7,725 nucleotides of DNA from Methanosarcinales archaeon. Lineage in GTDB: Archaea; Halobacteriota; Methanosarcinia; Methanosarcinales; Methanocomedenaceae. Positions 1 through 6,620 of the stretch are shown here, in pieces. The stretch spans positions 1 through 7,725 of the forward strand of contig DAOWEE010000212.1 in assembly GCA_030638625.1 (NCBI GenBank), read 5' to 3'. The first letter of the stretch is position 1; the number at the start of each line of letters is the position of its first letter. A model generated the notes under the pieces. The model was not told the DNA's origin. It made no database searches and saw only the letters and a program-made list of their open reading frames with translations. The position numbers and the translations under genes were made by a program.

Positions 1-15
1 AATTCATTGCTAACA

Positions 16-41
16 TTTATTAGTGCTTAGATTGTTTATTA
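16..41 (+). promoter_or_regulatory. possible promoter region of the AI-2E gene (two TATA-like boxes)
   Basis: The 60 bases before the first gene are AT-rich and carry the same heptamer, TTTATTA, twice (16-22 and 35-41). Archaeal TATA boxes sit about 25 bases before the transcription start. The first copy would give a start near 44-47 with a short leader. The second would give a start at about the ATG at 61, meaning a leaderless transcript. Only a weak ribosome-binding candidate (GGATGGA, 46-52) is present. The region is cut by the window edge, so a promoter further upstream cannot be excluded. Confidence 0.3.
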
Positions 42-60
42 ATCCGGATGGATAATACGG

Positions 61-1128
61 ATGCCTGAGAAAGACGGTATATCAGTTATTATTGAAAATA
101 AGTGGATGATAGTTGCGGCTATCATACTTCTTTTTATACTTGGTATCTTTGGATACATAGTTCTCCCGCTGCTTGACGGCATCATTCTGGGACTTGTATT
201 CGCTTATATTGCACGGCCAATCAAACGGGGGCTTGAGAATCGAGGGGTTGGTGAGCGGTTATCTGTAATTCTGGCCACTTTTGCCATAATCACACCGCTT
301 ATGGGTATCTTGGGATTGGGTATGGTCGAGATTATCAACCAGTTGATAATCATGGCACAGAACCAGCAGCAGCTAATTGATTCAATAATCAATTTCATTA
401 AGGAGCTAAACATCCCGGAACCGGTCTACATCCAGATACAGGAGGCTGTATTCAATCTTTCATCTACCATACTGCCCATGCTCGGACAGATTCCTTTTTC
501 ATTAGGAATGAAACTTGCATTTTTCGCTCTCAATGTTATCATATCTGTCTTTGTCTGCTTCTTCCTGCTTAAGGACGGTTCAAAGTTTGTTAGGGCGATG
601 ATAGATGTTGTCCCTGCTGATAAACTGCAGATTGTTGAATCATTTAAGAACCATCTGGACTATATCCTCGCAGGTATCTTTCTGGGCAATATTTATGCGG
701 CGATGATTACCAGCATATTGTCTGTAGGCGTGTTCTATGCATTCGATGTGCCTCACATACCTGCAATGTCTGCCCTGATACTCCTTGCAGGGCTCATACC
801 TATATTCGCAGGGTGGATGGTGCTGGGACCAATAGCTATATTGAGGTATTTTGAGTTCGGGCTTAATGATGCTGCGCTGTTCATGGTGGTATCGGCTGTG
901 GTGCTGTATGCACCTACTGAGCTTTTGTTGAAGCCATATATCGTGGGCCGGGCATCGCATATCCATCCGCTGTTGGTTATGCTGGCTTTTATCGGTGGTG
1001 GGCTGGTCGGGGGTATTGGCGGGTTCTTTATGGCACCCATATTCCTGGGGACATTGATTGCTTCATATAGGGCTTATATGGATGTTGATATGAAAAACGA
1101 TGATGTATTTATGTTAGAAGATGATTAG
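61..1128 (+). CDS. AI-2E family transporter-like integral membrane protein
   Basis: This 355-residue polytopic membrane protein fits the AI-2E family (PF01594; YdiK/PerM/TqsA relatives), whose usual length is about 330-370. Hydrophobic segments lie near residues 16-35, 40-57, 66-89, 150-171, 203-226, 233-262, 272-285 and 303-335. Family signatures visible are the N-terminal RPI motif (52-54) after the second segment, the soluble amphipathic stretch (about 95-145), a FFLLKDG motif (167-173) where the family usually has YFLLKDG, and a C-terminal glycine-rich PLLVMLAFIGGG...GGIGGFFMAP stretch (303-326). Family members have been linked to autoinducer-2 export, Na+/H+ antiport or small-molecule efflux, so the substrate cannot be named here. 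The ATG at 61 is the first in frame and starts a plausible short cytoplasmic N-terminus. The gene ends in TAG, 27 bases before the next gene, so the two may be co-transcribed. The acidic tail (NDDVFMLEDD) is probably cytoplasmic. Confidence 0.88.
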   Translation: MPEKDGISVIIENKWMIVAAIILLFILGIFGYIVLPLLDGIILGLVFAYIARPIKRGLENRGVGERLSVILATFAIITPLMGILGLGMVEIINQLIIMAQNQQQLIDSIINFIKELNIPEPVYIQIQEAVFNLSSTILPMLGQIPFSLGMKLAFFALNVIISVFVCFFLLKDGSKFVRAMIDVVPADKLQIVESFKNHLDYILAGIFLGNIYAAMITSILSVGVFYAFDVPHIPAMSALILLAGLIPIFAGWMVLGPIAILRYFEFGLNDAALFMVVSAVVLYAPTELLLKPYIVGRASHIHPLLVMLAFIGGGLVGGIGGFFMAPIFLGTLIASYRAYMDVDMKNDDVFMLEDD

Positions 1129-1155
1129 ATAGAACAAGAATTAGGTTATGGTATT

Positions 1156-4100
1156 ATGAAAAGGTTAGTGAATTTTTTAATCGGATTACTTTTTATCAGT
1201 TTGATGGCCAGCACAGTCCATGCGGCGTTACCGAATGTTACAGTTATCAGTCCTAACGGTGGTTCGATTTTTGGGACATGGGAGCTTGAAGCAACTGCTA
1301 CAGATTCTGATGGGTATATCACGAATGTAGATTTTTACCACAATGATAACGGTAGTGGTTGGATGTTTATTGGTACAAATACATCTGTTTCTGGCACGTC
1401 CCATTATTTTGACTGGGACACTACTGTATTTTCTAACGGGAACAATTATTCCATTAAAGCGATTGCTATAGATAATAACAGTGATACAGCTAATGATACA
1501 TCCGATGCAATGATTAGCGTGGCAAATATCCCACCTACTGTTACTGTCGACTACCCAAATGGCGGGGAAACATTATCTGATGACGTGACCATAACTGCAA
1601 CTGCATCAGATGATGTAAGCGTCAATGATGTGACCTTTTCTTATTCAGAAGATAACGGAGGTAACTGGACCCTATTTCCATCAGGAACAGATACTTCATC
1701 GCCATATACTTATGACTGGAACACAACGGCATATCCAAACGGCACACAATATCTCATTAAAGCAGTTGCTACAGATGATCTTGGATTAACATCCAACGAC
1801 ACATCAGATTCAAATTTTACTGTAATAAACATTCCAAATGTCCCGCCTATTGTATCTGTCATCTGGCCCAATGGAAATGAAACAATATCAAATGGTACAA
1901 TTACACTGAAAGCCAGTGCCAATGACCCGGATGGTTCCATCACGAAGGTTGACTTTTATTACACAACCAACGGCGGGACAGATAAAAATTTGATTAATTC
2001 TGCAACAACTGGTCCTACCTATGAGGTTAGTTGGGCTACCCTTGGTATAACAAATGGTCCTAACTATCAAATCATTGCGATAGCAACTGATAATAGAAGC
2101 GTGACAACAAGTGATATATCAAATAACACATTTTTGATTGCCAACAATCATTCACCTACATTGACAAATGGCAAATCCAACATCTCTAGCGGTATTTCGC
2201 CGCTGAAGGTCAGGTTTACGGTGGAATATAAAGACATCGACAATGATACCGGTACAGTTGATATATACATTGATGGGACATCTCATGCAATGACAGCTGC
2301 AGATTCTAATGCTCCTGATGTCGGGATTACTTATGAATACATCACTACTTTGACGGCGTCTACTTCATCAACAGATTATTCATTCTATTTTGAGGCTGAT
2401 GATGGTGTTAATTCGGTTGAAACAACATCACCGAAAACCGTCACCGTGAACCCGGCAACCTTTGAATCCGGCAACCGCATCTGGGACGAATCGGCCAGCA
2501 TGTCCACAACCTACACCTGGAACCCCCAGAGTTTCAGCGGCTTCTATTACGACCTTGATACCGATGAAGGTGGCGAGACCCTAACCATCGAAGATATTGA
2601 TAGCTCTCTGGGCAGTGGGGATATCATTTACAAGACATCCCCTATACCTGTTAATTTCGAATATGGCACCTGGGGTAAATATAATGTCATAGGTTTCATG
2701 GCAGAGCGCTACTTTGCAGGTTATAGAGATGTCACCACTTTTGCTTCATCCAGCGAAAACCTGTTAGCAAAAAGACAACTCAGCAAGGTGCTGTTAGATA
2801 CTGATGATAGATACAGGGTAAATGCAGGCTCTGCCCTTGAACTGGAAGAGGGCTATGAATTCATGATAACTGAATTCGGTTCTGGCGGAGATGCCGTAAT
2901 GGTTGGTCTGTTCAAGGACGGGGGCAAAGTGAAAGAAGACATCGTTTCCGAGGGCGATACTTTCGTATATAAAAAAGACCTTGGCAGCGCCAGGGATATT
3001 CCCATACTTGCCATCTATATCAAGACCGTTTTTACGGGAATAGAAACCAGCACAGTGATAGTCGAAGGAATCTTCCAGATATCTGATTCATACACCGATG
3101 TTGACCCTGGTGATGAGTTCGGACAGATGGAAATATCCAGTACATCATCATCAGGAATTACCATGAAGAATGACCGCAGTGTGAGTCTTGGTGCGGGTGA
3201 TGATTTCAACCTTATGGGCAAGATAAATATCATCGTGGCCGATTCCAGTACACTACGGTTCGCTCCGTATGTGGATATGTCAGAACCCGGCACCTATGAA
3301 CTGAGGGGAACGGTAACAGATGACGCTTCCTTTGACTGGACACCCTTTAACTTTGAGGCACTCCTGTACGATATCGATATCGGTGACGGGGATGAAACCC
3401 TGCACATAGGACGTAGTGGCAGGACAGTTGCTGCAAATCAACTGACATATACTACCAAACCAATTGATATGAAATTCGAGCATAGCGGGGACGGGTGGAA
3501 TGAATTCCAGTCCATCGGGTTCATGGGTGATACATATTTCGCAGGCTACAAGAGTGGTTCAGCATTCGTATCCAGTGACAGAAGTCTGGTAGACGAAGGC
3601 AAATTGTCCAAAATACTCATAGACGAGGATAAAAGACACACTCTGTATATTGGAAATTCATTACCACTCCAGGAAGGGTACAGCCTGAGGATTGATGAGA
3701 TTAGCCGCTCCGGTGGCGCACTTATGTTTACTATCCTGAAAGATGGTGAGGAAATTGATACTGATATTGCCAATGAAGGTGATAATTATGTTTATGAGAT
3801 TGAGGTCGATAAAACCGACATTCCAATCATTGTTGTCCATATTGACAGTGTGTTCAGGGGTATGGAGACAAATTCCGTTTTCATAGACGGTATTTTCCAG
3901 ATATCTGAAAGTTTCACCACTGTTGAAAACGGTGATTCTTACGGCATAATGGAAGTTACATCAGCCAGTTCAACATCCATTGTCATGAAAAACAAGGATG
4001 ATAGTTTCAGCCTGGGAGAAGGCGATACTATCAGCATAATGGGTGATATCAACATAAAAGTTGCCGACGATAGTACAGTCCGATTCTATCCATTCAAAGA

Positions 4101-5037
4101 AGTAATAGTGGAAGAACCCCTGTACCTTGAACTCGAAATACCCAGCAGCGTCTACCAGAATGAAGACCTTACCATTAAGGTCACCTCAGATGGAGATGAA
4201 GTTAAGGGAGCTGCCATCAAATTTGGTGATGCCGAAATTGGTACCACCGATTCCAGCGGTGAGTTGGTATATGTTCCAGAGGATGCAGGTTCATTTACGG
4301 TTACTGCTTCCATGTCAGGATATGAGAGTGATAGCGATGACATAGAAGTCCTGTACCAGCCTAAAGTGCTTATGGTGAGCGCACCGCTGGTTGTGGACAG
4401 GGGTGAGTCCATCGTTATATCAGTGACCTCTGAAGGCGCAGGTATCAGCGGCGCATCGGTCAAGTTTGGAAACAAGGACCTGGGAACCACACCCGCAAGC
4501 GGCAACATTACATATACACCTGATGAAGTTGGGACATTCACAATCTCTGCATCTAAATCAGGCTACCAGGATGCAACAAAGGATATCGACATCACTGACC
4601 CTGGTGCTAAATTAGTGTTCTCGAACCTAACCATTAAACCCAAAATAGTAGAACCTGGAGAGAACGTGAACATTACGGTGCAAGCCTCCAATTTCGGAAC
4701 ACTCAGGGAAGCCCAGACCATGTACCTTAAAGTAAATGGTGAAGATGTAGCGAGCCATGACCTGATACTTGGTCCCGGAGAGATTGTTACTATCCAATTT
4801 AACATGAACCGGTCAAAGTCCGGTACTTATCTGGTCGAGGTGGACGGGCGCAGTGATACATTCAAGGTCACTGGCCTCGAATTAGGCTCTACGAGTATTA
4901 TCGTATTAGGGATTATCGCAGTCCTATCAACTACCGCAATAGTCTACAGTATATCCCAGGGCACACTGACGTTGGACATCATAGCCGTTAAAGCGCAGGC
5001 ATTTGAAAGGATGTTACGGCACCTGGTTGAAAAATAA
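1156..5037 (+). CDS. S-layer-type modular surface protein with two S-layer tiles, Ig-like arms and C-terminal membrane anchor
   Basis: This 1293-residue exported protein is probably part of, or anchored within, the cell-surface S-layer. A signal peptide covers residues 1-23 (KR start, hydrophobic core, cleavage after VHA). Next come three Ig-like repeats of the Big_7 kind (25-124, 125-228, 229-331; motif PNGGxxxxG ... WxTTxxxNGxxYxIxAxAxD) and a PKD/Ig-like module (about 332-434). Two S-layer tile domains (DUF1608/PF07752 type) follow at 436-706 and 713-981. Two short Ig-like modules occupy 989-1069 and 1070-1148, a CARDB-like module 1152-1238, and a membrane helix about 1247-1267, leaving a 26-residue basic cytoplasmic tail. 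Known Methanosarcina S-layer proteins have the same tile pair and a C-terminal helix but are about half this length; the N-terminal arm and the long stalk are extra. There are no cysteines, no CxxCH haem motifs and no PGF-CTERM motif. The start is supported by the signal peptide; the ribosome-binding site is weak (AGGT near 1143). Assignment to surface proteins is firm; the exact role (lattice subunit or adhesin) is inferred. Confidence 0.9.
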   Translation: MKRLVNFLIGLLFISLMASTVHAALPNVTVISPNGGSIFGTWELEATATDSDGYITNVDFYHNDNGSGWMFIGTNTSVSGTSHYFDWDTTVFSNGNNYSIKAIAIDNNSDTANDTSDAMISVANIPPTVTVDYPNGGETLSDDVTITATASDDVSVNDVTFSYSEDNGGNWTLFPSGTDTSSPYTYDWNTTAYPNGTQYLIKAVATDDLGLTSNDTSDSNFTVINIPNVPPIVSVIWPNGNETISNGTITLKASANDPDGSITKVDFYYTTNGGTDKNLINSATTGPTYEVSWATLGITNGPNYQIIAIATDNRSVTTSDISNNTFLIANNHSPTLTNGKSNISSGISPLKVRFTVEYKDIDNDTGTVDIYIDGTSHAMTAADSNAPDVGITYEYITTLTASTSSTDYSFYFEADDGVNSVETTSPKTVTVNPATFESGNRIWDESASMSTTYTWNPQSFSGFYYDLDTDEGGETLTIEDIDSSLGSGDIIYKTSPIPVNFEYGTWGKYNVIGFMAERYFAGYRDVTTFASSSENLLAKRQLSKVLLDTDDRYRVNAGSALELEEGYEFMITEFGSGGDAVMVGLFKDGGKVKEDIVSEGDTFVYKKDLGSARDIPILAIYIKTVFTGIETSTVIVEGIFQISDSYTDVDPGDEFGQMEISSTSSSGITMKNDRSVSLGAGDDFNLMGKINIIVADSSTLRFAPYVDMSEPGTYELRGTVTDDASFDWTPFNFEALLYDIDIGDGDETLHIGRSGRTVAANQLTYTTKPIDMKFEHSGDGWNEFQSIGFMGDTYFAGYKSGSAFVSSDRSLVDEGKLSKILIDEDKRHTLYIGNSLPLQEGYSLRIDEISRSGGALMFTILKDGEEIDTDIANEGDNYVYEIEVDKTDIPIIVVHIDSVFRGMETNSVFIDGIFQISESFTTVENGDSYGIMEVTSASSTSIVMKNKDDSFSLGEGDTISIMGDINIKVADDSTVRFYPFKEVIVEEPLYLELEIPSSVYQNEDLTIKVTSDGDEVKGAAIKFGDAEIGTTDSSGELVYVPEDAGSFTVTASMSGYESDSDDIEVLYQPKVLMVSAPLVVDRGESIVISVTSEGAGISGASVKFGNKDLGTTPASGNITYTPDEVGTFTISASKSGYQDATKDIDITDPGAKLVFSNLTIKPKIVEPGENVNITVQASNFGTLREAQTMYLKVNGEDVASHDLILGPGEIVTIQFNMNRSKSGTYLVEVDGRSDTFKVTGLELGSTSIIVLGIIAVLSTTAIVYSISQGTLTLDIIAVKAQAFERMLRHLVEK
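1228..2148 (+). repeat. three tandem Ig-like (Big_7-type) repeats encoded in the surface protein
   Basis: Three diverged units of about 100-107 residues lie at residues 25-124, 125-228 and 229-331. Each opens with a proline-rich strand and a PNG motif (SPNGG, YPNGG, WPNGN). Each continues through an AxDxxG or AxDDxx turn followed by VxFxY, then a D/S-W-x-T strand, NGxxY and AxAxD, and ends in a linker (ANIPP, NVPP, NNHSP). This repeat pattern is typical of extracellular beta-sandwich arms. The acidic DSDG and DPDG turns could bind calcium, which is an inference only. Confidence 0.8.
2461..3273 (+). repeat. S-layer tile domain, copy 1 (DUF1608/PF07752 type)
   Basis: Residues 436-706 begin at FESGNRIWDES. 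They contain landmarks shared with copy 2: IGFM-x3-YFAGY, SKVLLD, LELEEGY, VFTGIET, GIFQIS, MKN and a closing ADSSTLRFAP. These match the tile repeat of Methanosarcina S-layer proteins. The domain follows the lower-GC Ig region directly, and the sequence becomes clearly more GC-rich just before it. Confidence 0.85.
3292..4098 (+). repeat. S-layer tile domain, copy 2 (DUF1608/PF07752 type)
   Basis: Residues 713-981 repeat the order of copy 1: a TYELRGTV opening, YDIDIGDGDETL, IGFM-x3-YFAGY, LSKILIDED, LPLQEGY, DIPIIVVHIDSVF, GIFQIS, MKN, SLGEGD and ADDSTVRFYP. The two copies are diverged along their length, so this is an old duplication. Tandem tile pairs are the normal arrangement in Methanosarcinales S-layer proteins. 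Confidence 0.85.
4120..4599 (+). repeat. pair of stalk Ig-like modules in the surface protein
   Basis: Residues 989-1069 and 1070-1148 are two related modules of about 80 residues. They share IxVTSxG, G-A-x-x-KFG, GTT-x2-SG, Y-x-P-x3-G-x-FT and AS-x-SGY. The pattern resembles carboxypeptidase-regulatory/Big-type folds that bring extracellular domains away from a membrane. They lie between the S-layer tiles and the CARDB-like module next to the membrane helix, so they probably form the stalk under the lattice. Confidence 0.7.
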
Positions 5038-5045
5038 ATACAAGA

Positions 5046-5068
5046 AAATCCTCCATACGGTCGGATTT
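5046..5068. repeat. small inverted repeat after the surface-protein gene
   Basis: AAATCC at 5046-5051 is the reverse complement of GGATTT at 5063-5068, with an 11-base spacer. It begins nine bases after the TAA of the surface-protein gene. The stem is short and no long T-run follows, so it is at best a weak transcript-end hairpin. Confidence 0.3.
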
Positions 5069-5073
5069 ACTTG

Positions 5074-5100
5074 AGTACACAAAGTTATACTTTATGTACT
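5074..5100. repeat. 27-base imperfect palindrome between convergent genes
   Basis: AGTACA (5074-5079) pairs with TGTACT (5095-5100), and inside it AAAGT (5081-5085) pairs with ACTTT (5089-5093). A three-base TAT loop lies between the inner arms, and one C/A mismatch separates the two stem blocks. This gives 11 pairs out of 12. No T-rich tract follows on either strand, so it may be an RNA 3'-end hairpin for the plus-strand gene or a protein-binding palindrome. Confidence 0.6.
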
Positions 5101-5101
5101 A

Positions 5102-5150
5102 CAATAAAGGAAAAATAGAAAAGGTAAGAATGAATCATTCTTCCTTTTCT
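5102..5150 (-). terminator. likely terminator hairpin of the DHH gene, overlapping its stop codon
   Basis: A 34-base near-perfect palindrome spans 5117-5150: AGAAAAGG (5117-5124) pairs with CCTTTTCT (5143-5150), and AAGAATGA (5126-5133) pairs with TCATTCTT (5135-5142). Only T5125 and the central A5134 are unpaired. Read on the minus strand, it is followed by a T-rich stretch (TATTTTTCC, 5116-5108), which suits termination of the minus-strand gene. The arm at 5135-5150 includes the stop codon and the last codons of the coding sequence. Confidence 0.6.
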
Positions 5151-6610
5151 TTGTCTTCTATTTCCACACCTATAACTTCGAACAGTTTCTTTACCACTGC
5201 TTCTTCGACCAGTTTCATAAGGGTATGTTTGTCCTTTGTACCGCTGAACACACCCAGCGGTATCTGTGCACCTGCTGACGTGGCATGTCCGCCGCCATAT
5301 GCTTCACCGAAAGCTTCACGCATAACTTCCCCTACATTGACCCTCACATCCTTGCTCCGTCCGGATAGGTGTATAGTGTCCTCAGTCAGTCCGAATATGA
5401 TGGTTGTAGTCACCCCTTCAAGATTCAGCAGGTAATCTGCTGCCTGGGGCAGAGCATCCCGGTCCCTGACTGACCCTACATTGGATATCAGGTAACTGCC
5501 GGTCACCTGCCTGTTCTTTATGGCATGCCCCATGATGTCAAGTGTCTCAGTGGACATGGATGGCGTCTCTATCTGGCTCAGTATTTCATGGTCCACCAGC
5601 GGAGTCAGGAAAGCTGCTGCGCTCAGGTCAGACTGGGTAGCATTCTTCTTAAATTCCTGGGTATCCACCCTGATGCCGTATAGCAATGCCGTTGCCAGTT
5701 CACTGCTGATCTTGATGCCCAGTTCTTTAAGGTAGCTGGTCATTATAGTGGCACTGGCCCCGATTTCTGGCTGTATGTCTATAAAATCGGCTTTCACTTC
5801 GGTTGTACCAACAGGATGGTGGTCTATGACAATGTTAACATGCGCATCCGGTGGTAGCAGGTTATTCGTGCCCGGGATGGCAGATTCAAACAGGGCAAGT
5901 TTTGAGAACTGGGAAGGGTTGTACTCTTCCACTCGCGCAATATCTATATCCAGCAGGTTAACAAACGCTTTGTTCTCCTGGTGTCCTATCAAACCGTTGT
6001 AGATAATCTCAGATTCCACACCCACGCTTTTTGCTATCTCTTTTAAGGCCATAGCACCAGATATGGCATCTGGGTCTGGATTATTGTGTACTACTATTGC
6101 CAGTTTTCCCTGGCCCATTTCTTTGATAACCTTCTGGAGTTCATGGGCTTTCTTCAGGGTGGCAGCCCGTTCTACTGCCTGTACAATAATCCGGGCGGCA
6201 GCCCTTGTGGGTAACACAGTGGAATCCACACCAGCAGCTTCCAGGCGGTCTTTACTGTTTTGGTCAATGGCCCTGGATACTGTATATATGTCTGGTTTTA
6301 AAATTTTCAGATGGTTTAGTGCTTTGAGGTTCGCCTCACCATCCGAACTCAATATGAACGCCACATCAATGTTTAACACGTCCAGGGCACTAATGGTGGC
6401 ATAATCACTGATGTCGCCTATTTCTACATCGAAACCCTGCTCTTTCAATGTTTCAGCCTTACTGGCGTCCATTTCAACAAATATCAGGCTTATATCCTGT
6501 CCATCCAACTCTTTTGCTACGGCAACTCCCATACCGCCGCTACCCAGAATTGCATAAAGTGGTTTTGATTTTACTTCTTTAATGATATCCTCTCTATCAA
6601 GGATGTCCAT
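5135..6610 (-). CDS. TrkA-N domain / DHH-DHHA1 phosphoesterase fusion protein
   Basis: This 491-residue cytoplasmic protein joins a Rossmann NAD-binding domain to a DHH phosphoesterase. Residues 16-137 carry GSGGMG (23-28) and an acidic pair after strand two (E46, D48), as in TrkA-N/RCK-N domains. The DHH domain follows a helical linker (138-165). Motif I is HNNPDPDA (175-182), motif II position FES (241-243), motif III DHH (263-265), and motif IV VD (315-316). The DHHA1 domain closes the protein with GGGH (439-442). DHH-DHHA1 enzymes are metal-dependent hydrolases of short RNA (nanoRNase), pAp or cyclic di-AMP; which substrate applies here cannot be read from sequence. The motif II aspartate appears replaced by E242. 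The ATG at 6610 is the first usable start in frame, with GAAGG (6621-6625) ten bases upstream; a stronger GGAGGT lies further away at 6635-6640. The gene converges on the surface-protein gene and diverges from thiC. Confidence 0.88.
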   Translation of the reverse strand: MDILDREDIIKEVKSKPLYAILGSGGMGVAVAKELDGQDISLIFVEMDASKAETLKEQGFDVEIGDISDYATISALDVLNIDVAFILSSDGEANLKALNHLKILKPDIYTVSRAIDQNSKDRLEAAGVDSTVLPTRAAARIIVQAVERAATLKKAHELQKVIKEMGQGKLAIVVHNNPDPDAISGAMALKEIAKSVGVESEIIYNGLIGHQENKAFVNLLDIDIARVEEYNPSQFSKLALFESAIPGTNNLLPPDAHVNIVIDHHPVGTTEVKADFIDIQPEIGASATIMTSYLKELGIKISSELATALLYGIRVDTQEFKKNATQSDLSAAAFLTPLVDHEILSQIETPSMSTETLDIMGHAIKNRQVTGSYLISNVGSVRDRDALPQAADYLLNLEGVTTTIIFGLTEDTIHLSGRSKDVRVNVGEVMREAFGEAYGGGHATSAGAQIPLGVFSGTKDKHTLMKLVEEAVVKKLFEVIGVEIEDKEKEE

Positions 6611-6620
6611 ATTTAATTTG

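Noticed and set aside
1228..4599. CRISPR array or DNA tandem repeat suggested by repeating segments
   Set aside because: The repeats are diverged protein modules of about 80-270 residues, not short identical DNA units with spacers.
1710..4805. Minus-strand open frames of up to 129 codons inside the surface-protein gene, and a plus-strand frame at 4127-4345
   Set aside because: All are embedded in a single long coding frame with continuous domain structure and have no recognisable product.
1156..5037. Multihaem cytochrome with S-layer domain, as known from ANME archaea
   Set aside because: The protein has no cysteine at all, so there are no CxxCH haem-binding motifs.
5038..5134. Small non-coding RNA gene or attachment site between the convergent genes
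   Set aside because: Only hairpin-forming repeats are seen; there is no promoter, no tRNA-like sequence and no neighbouring integrase to support either reading.
5094..6404. Several plus-strand open frames of 70-113 codons opposite the DHH gene
   Set aside because: They lie entirely or almost entirely antisense to a gene with clear catalytic motifs, show serine/arginine-rich shadow composition and match no family I know.
5135..6610. Simple TrkA potassium-uptake regulator
   Set aside because: Only the N-terminal 137 residues resemble TrkA-N; the rest has complete DHH and DHHA1 signatures and no TrkA-C domain.
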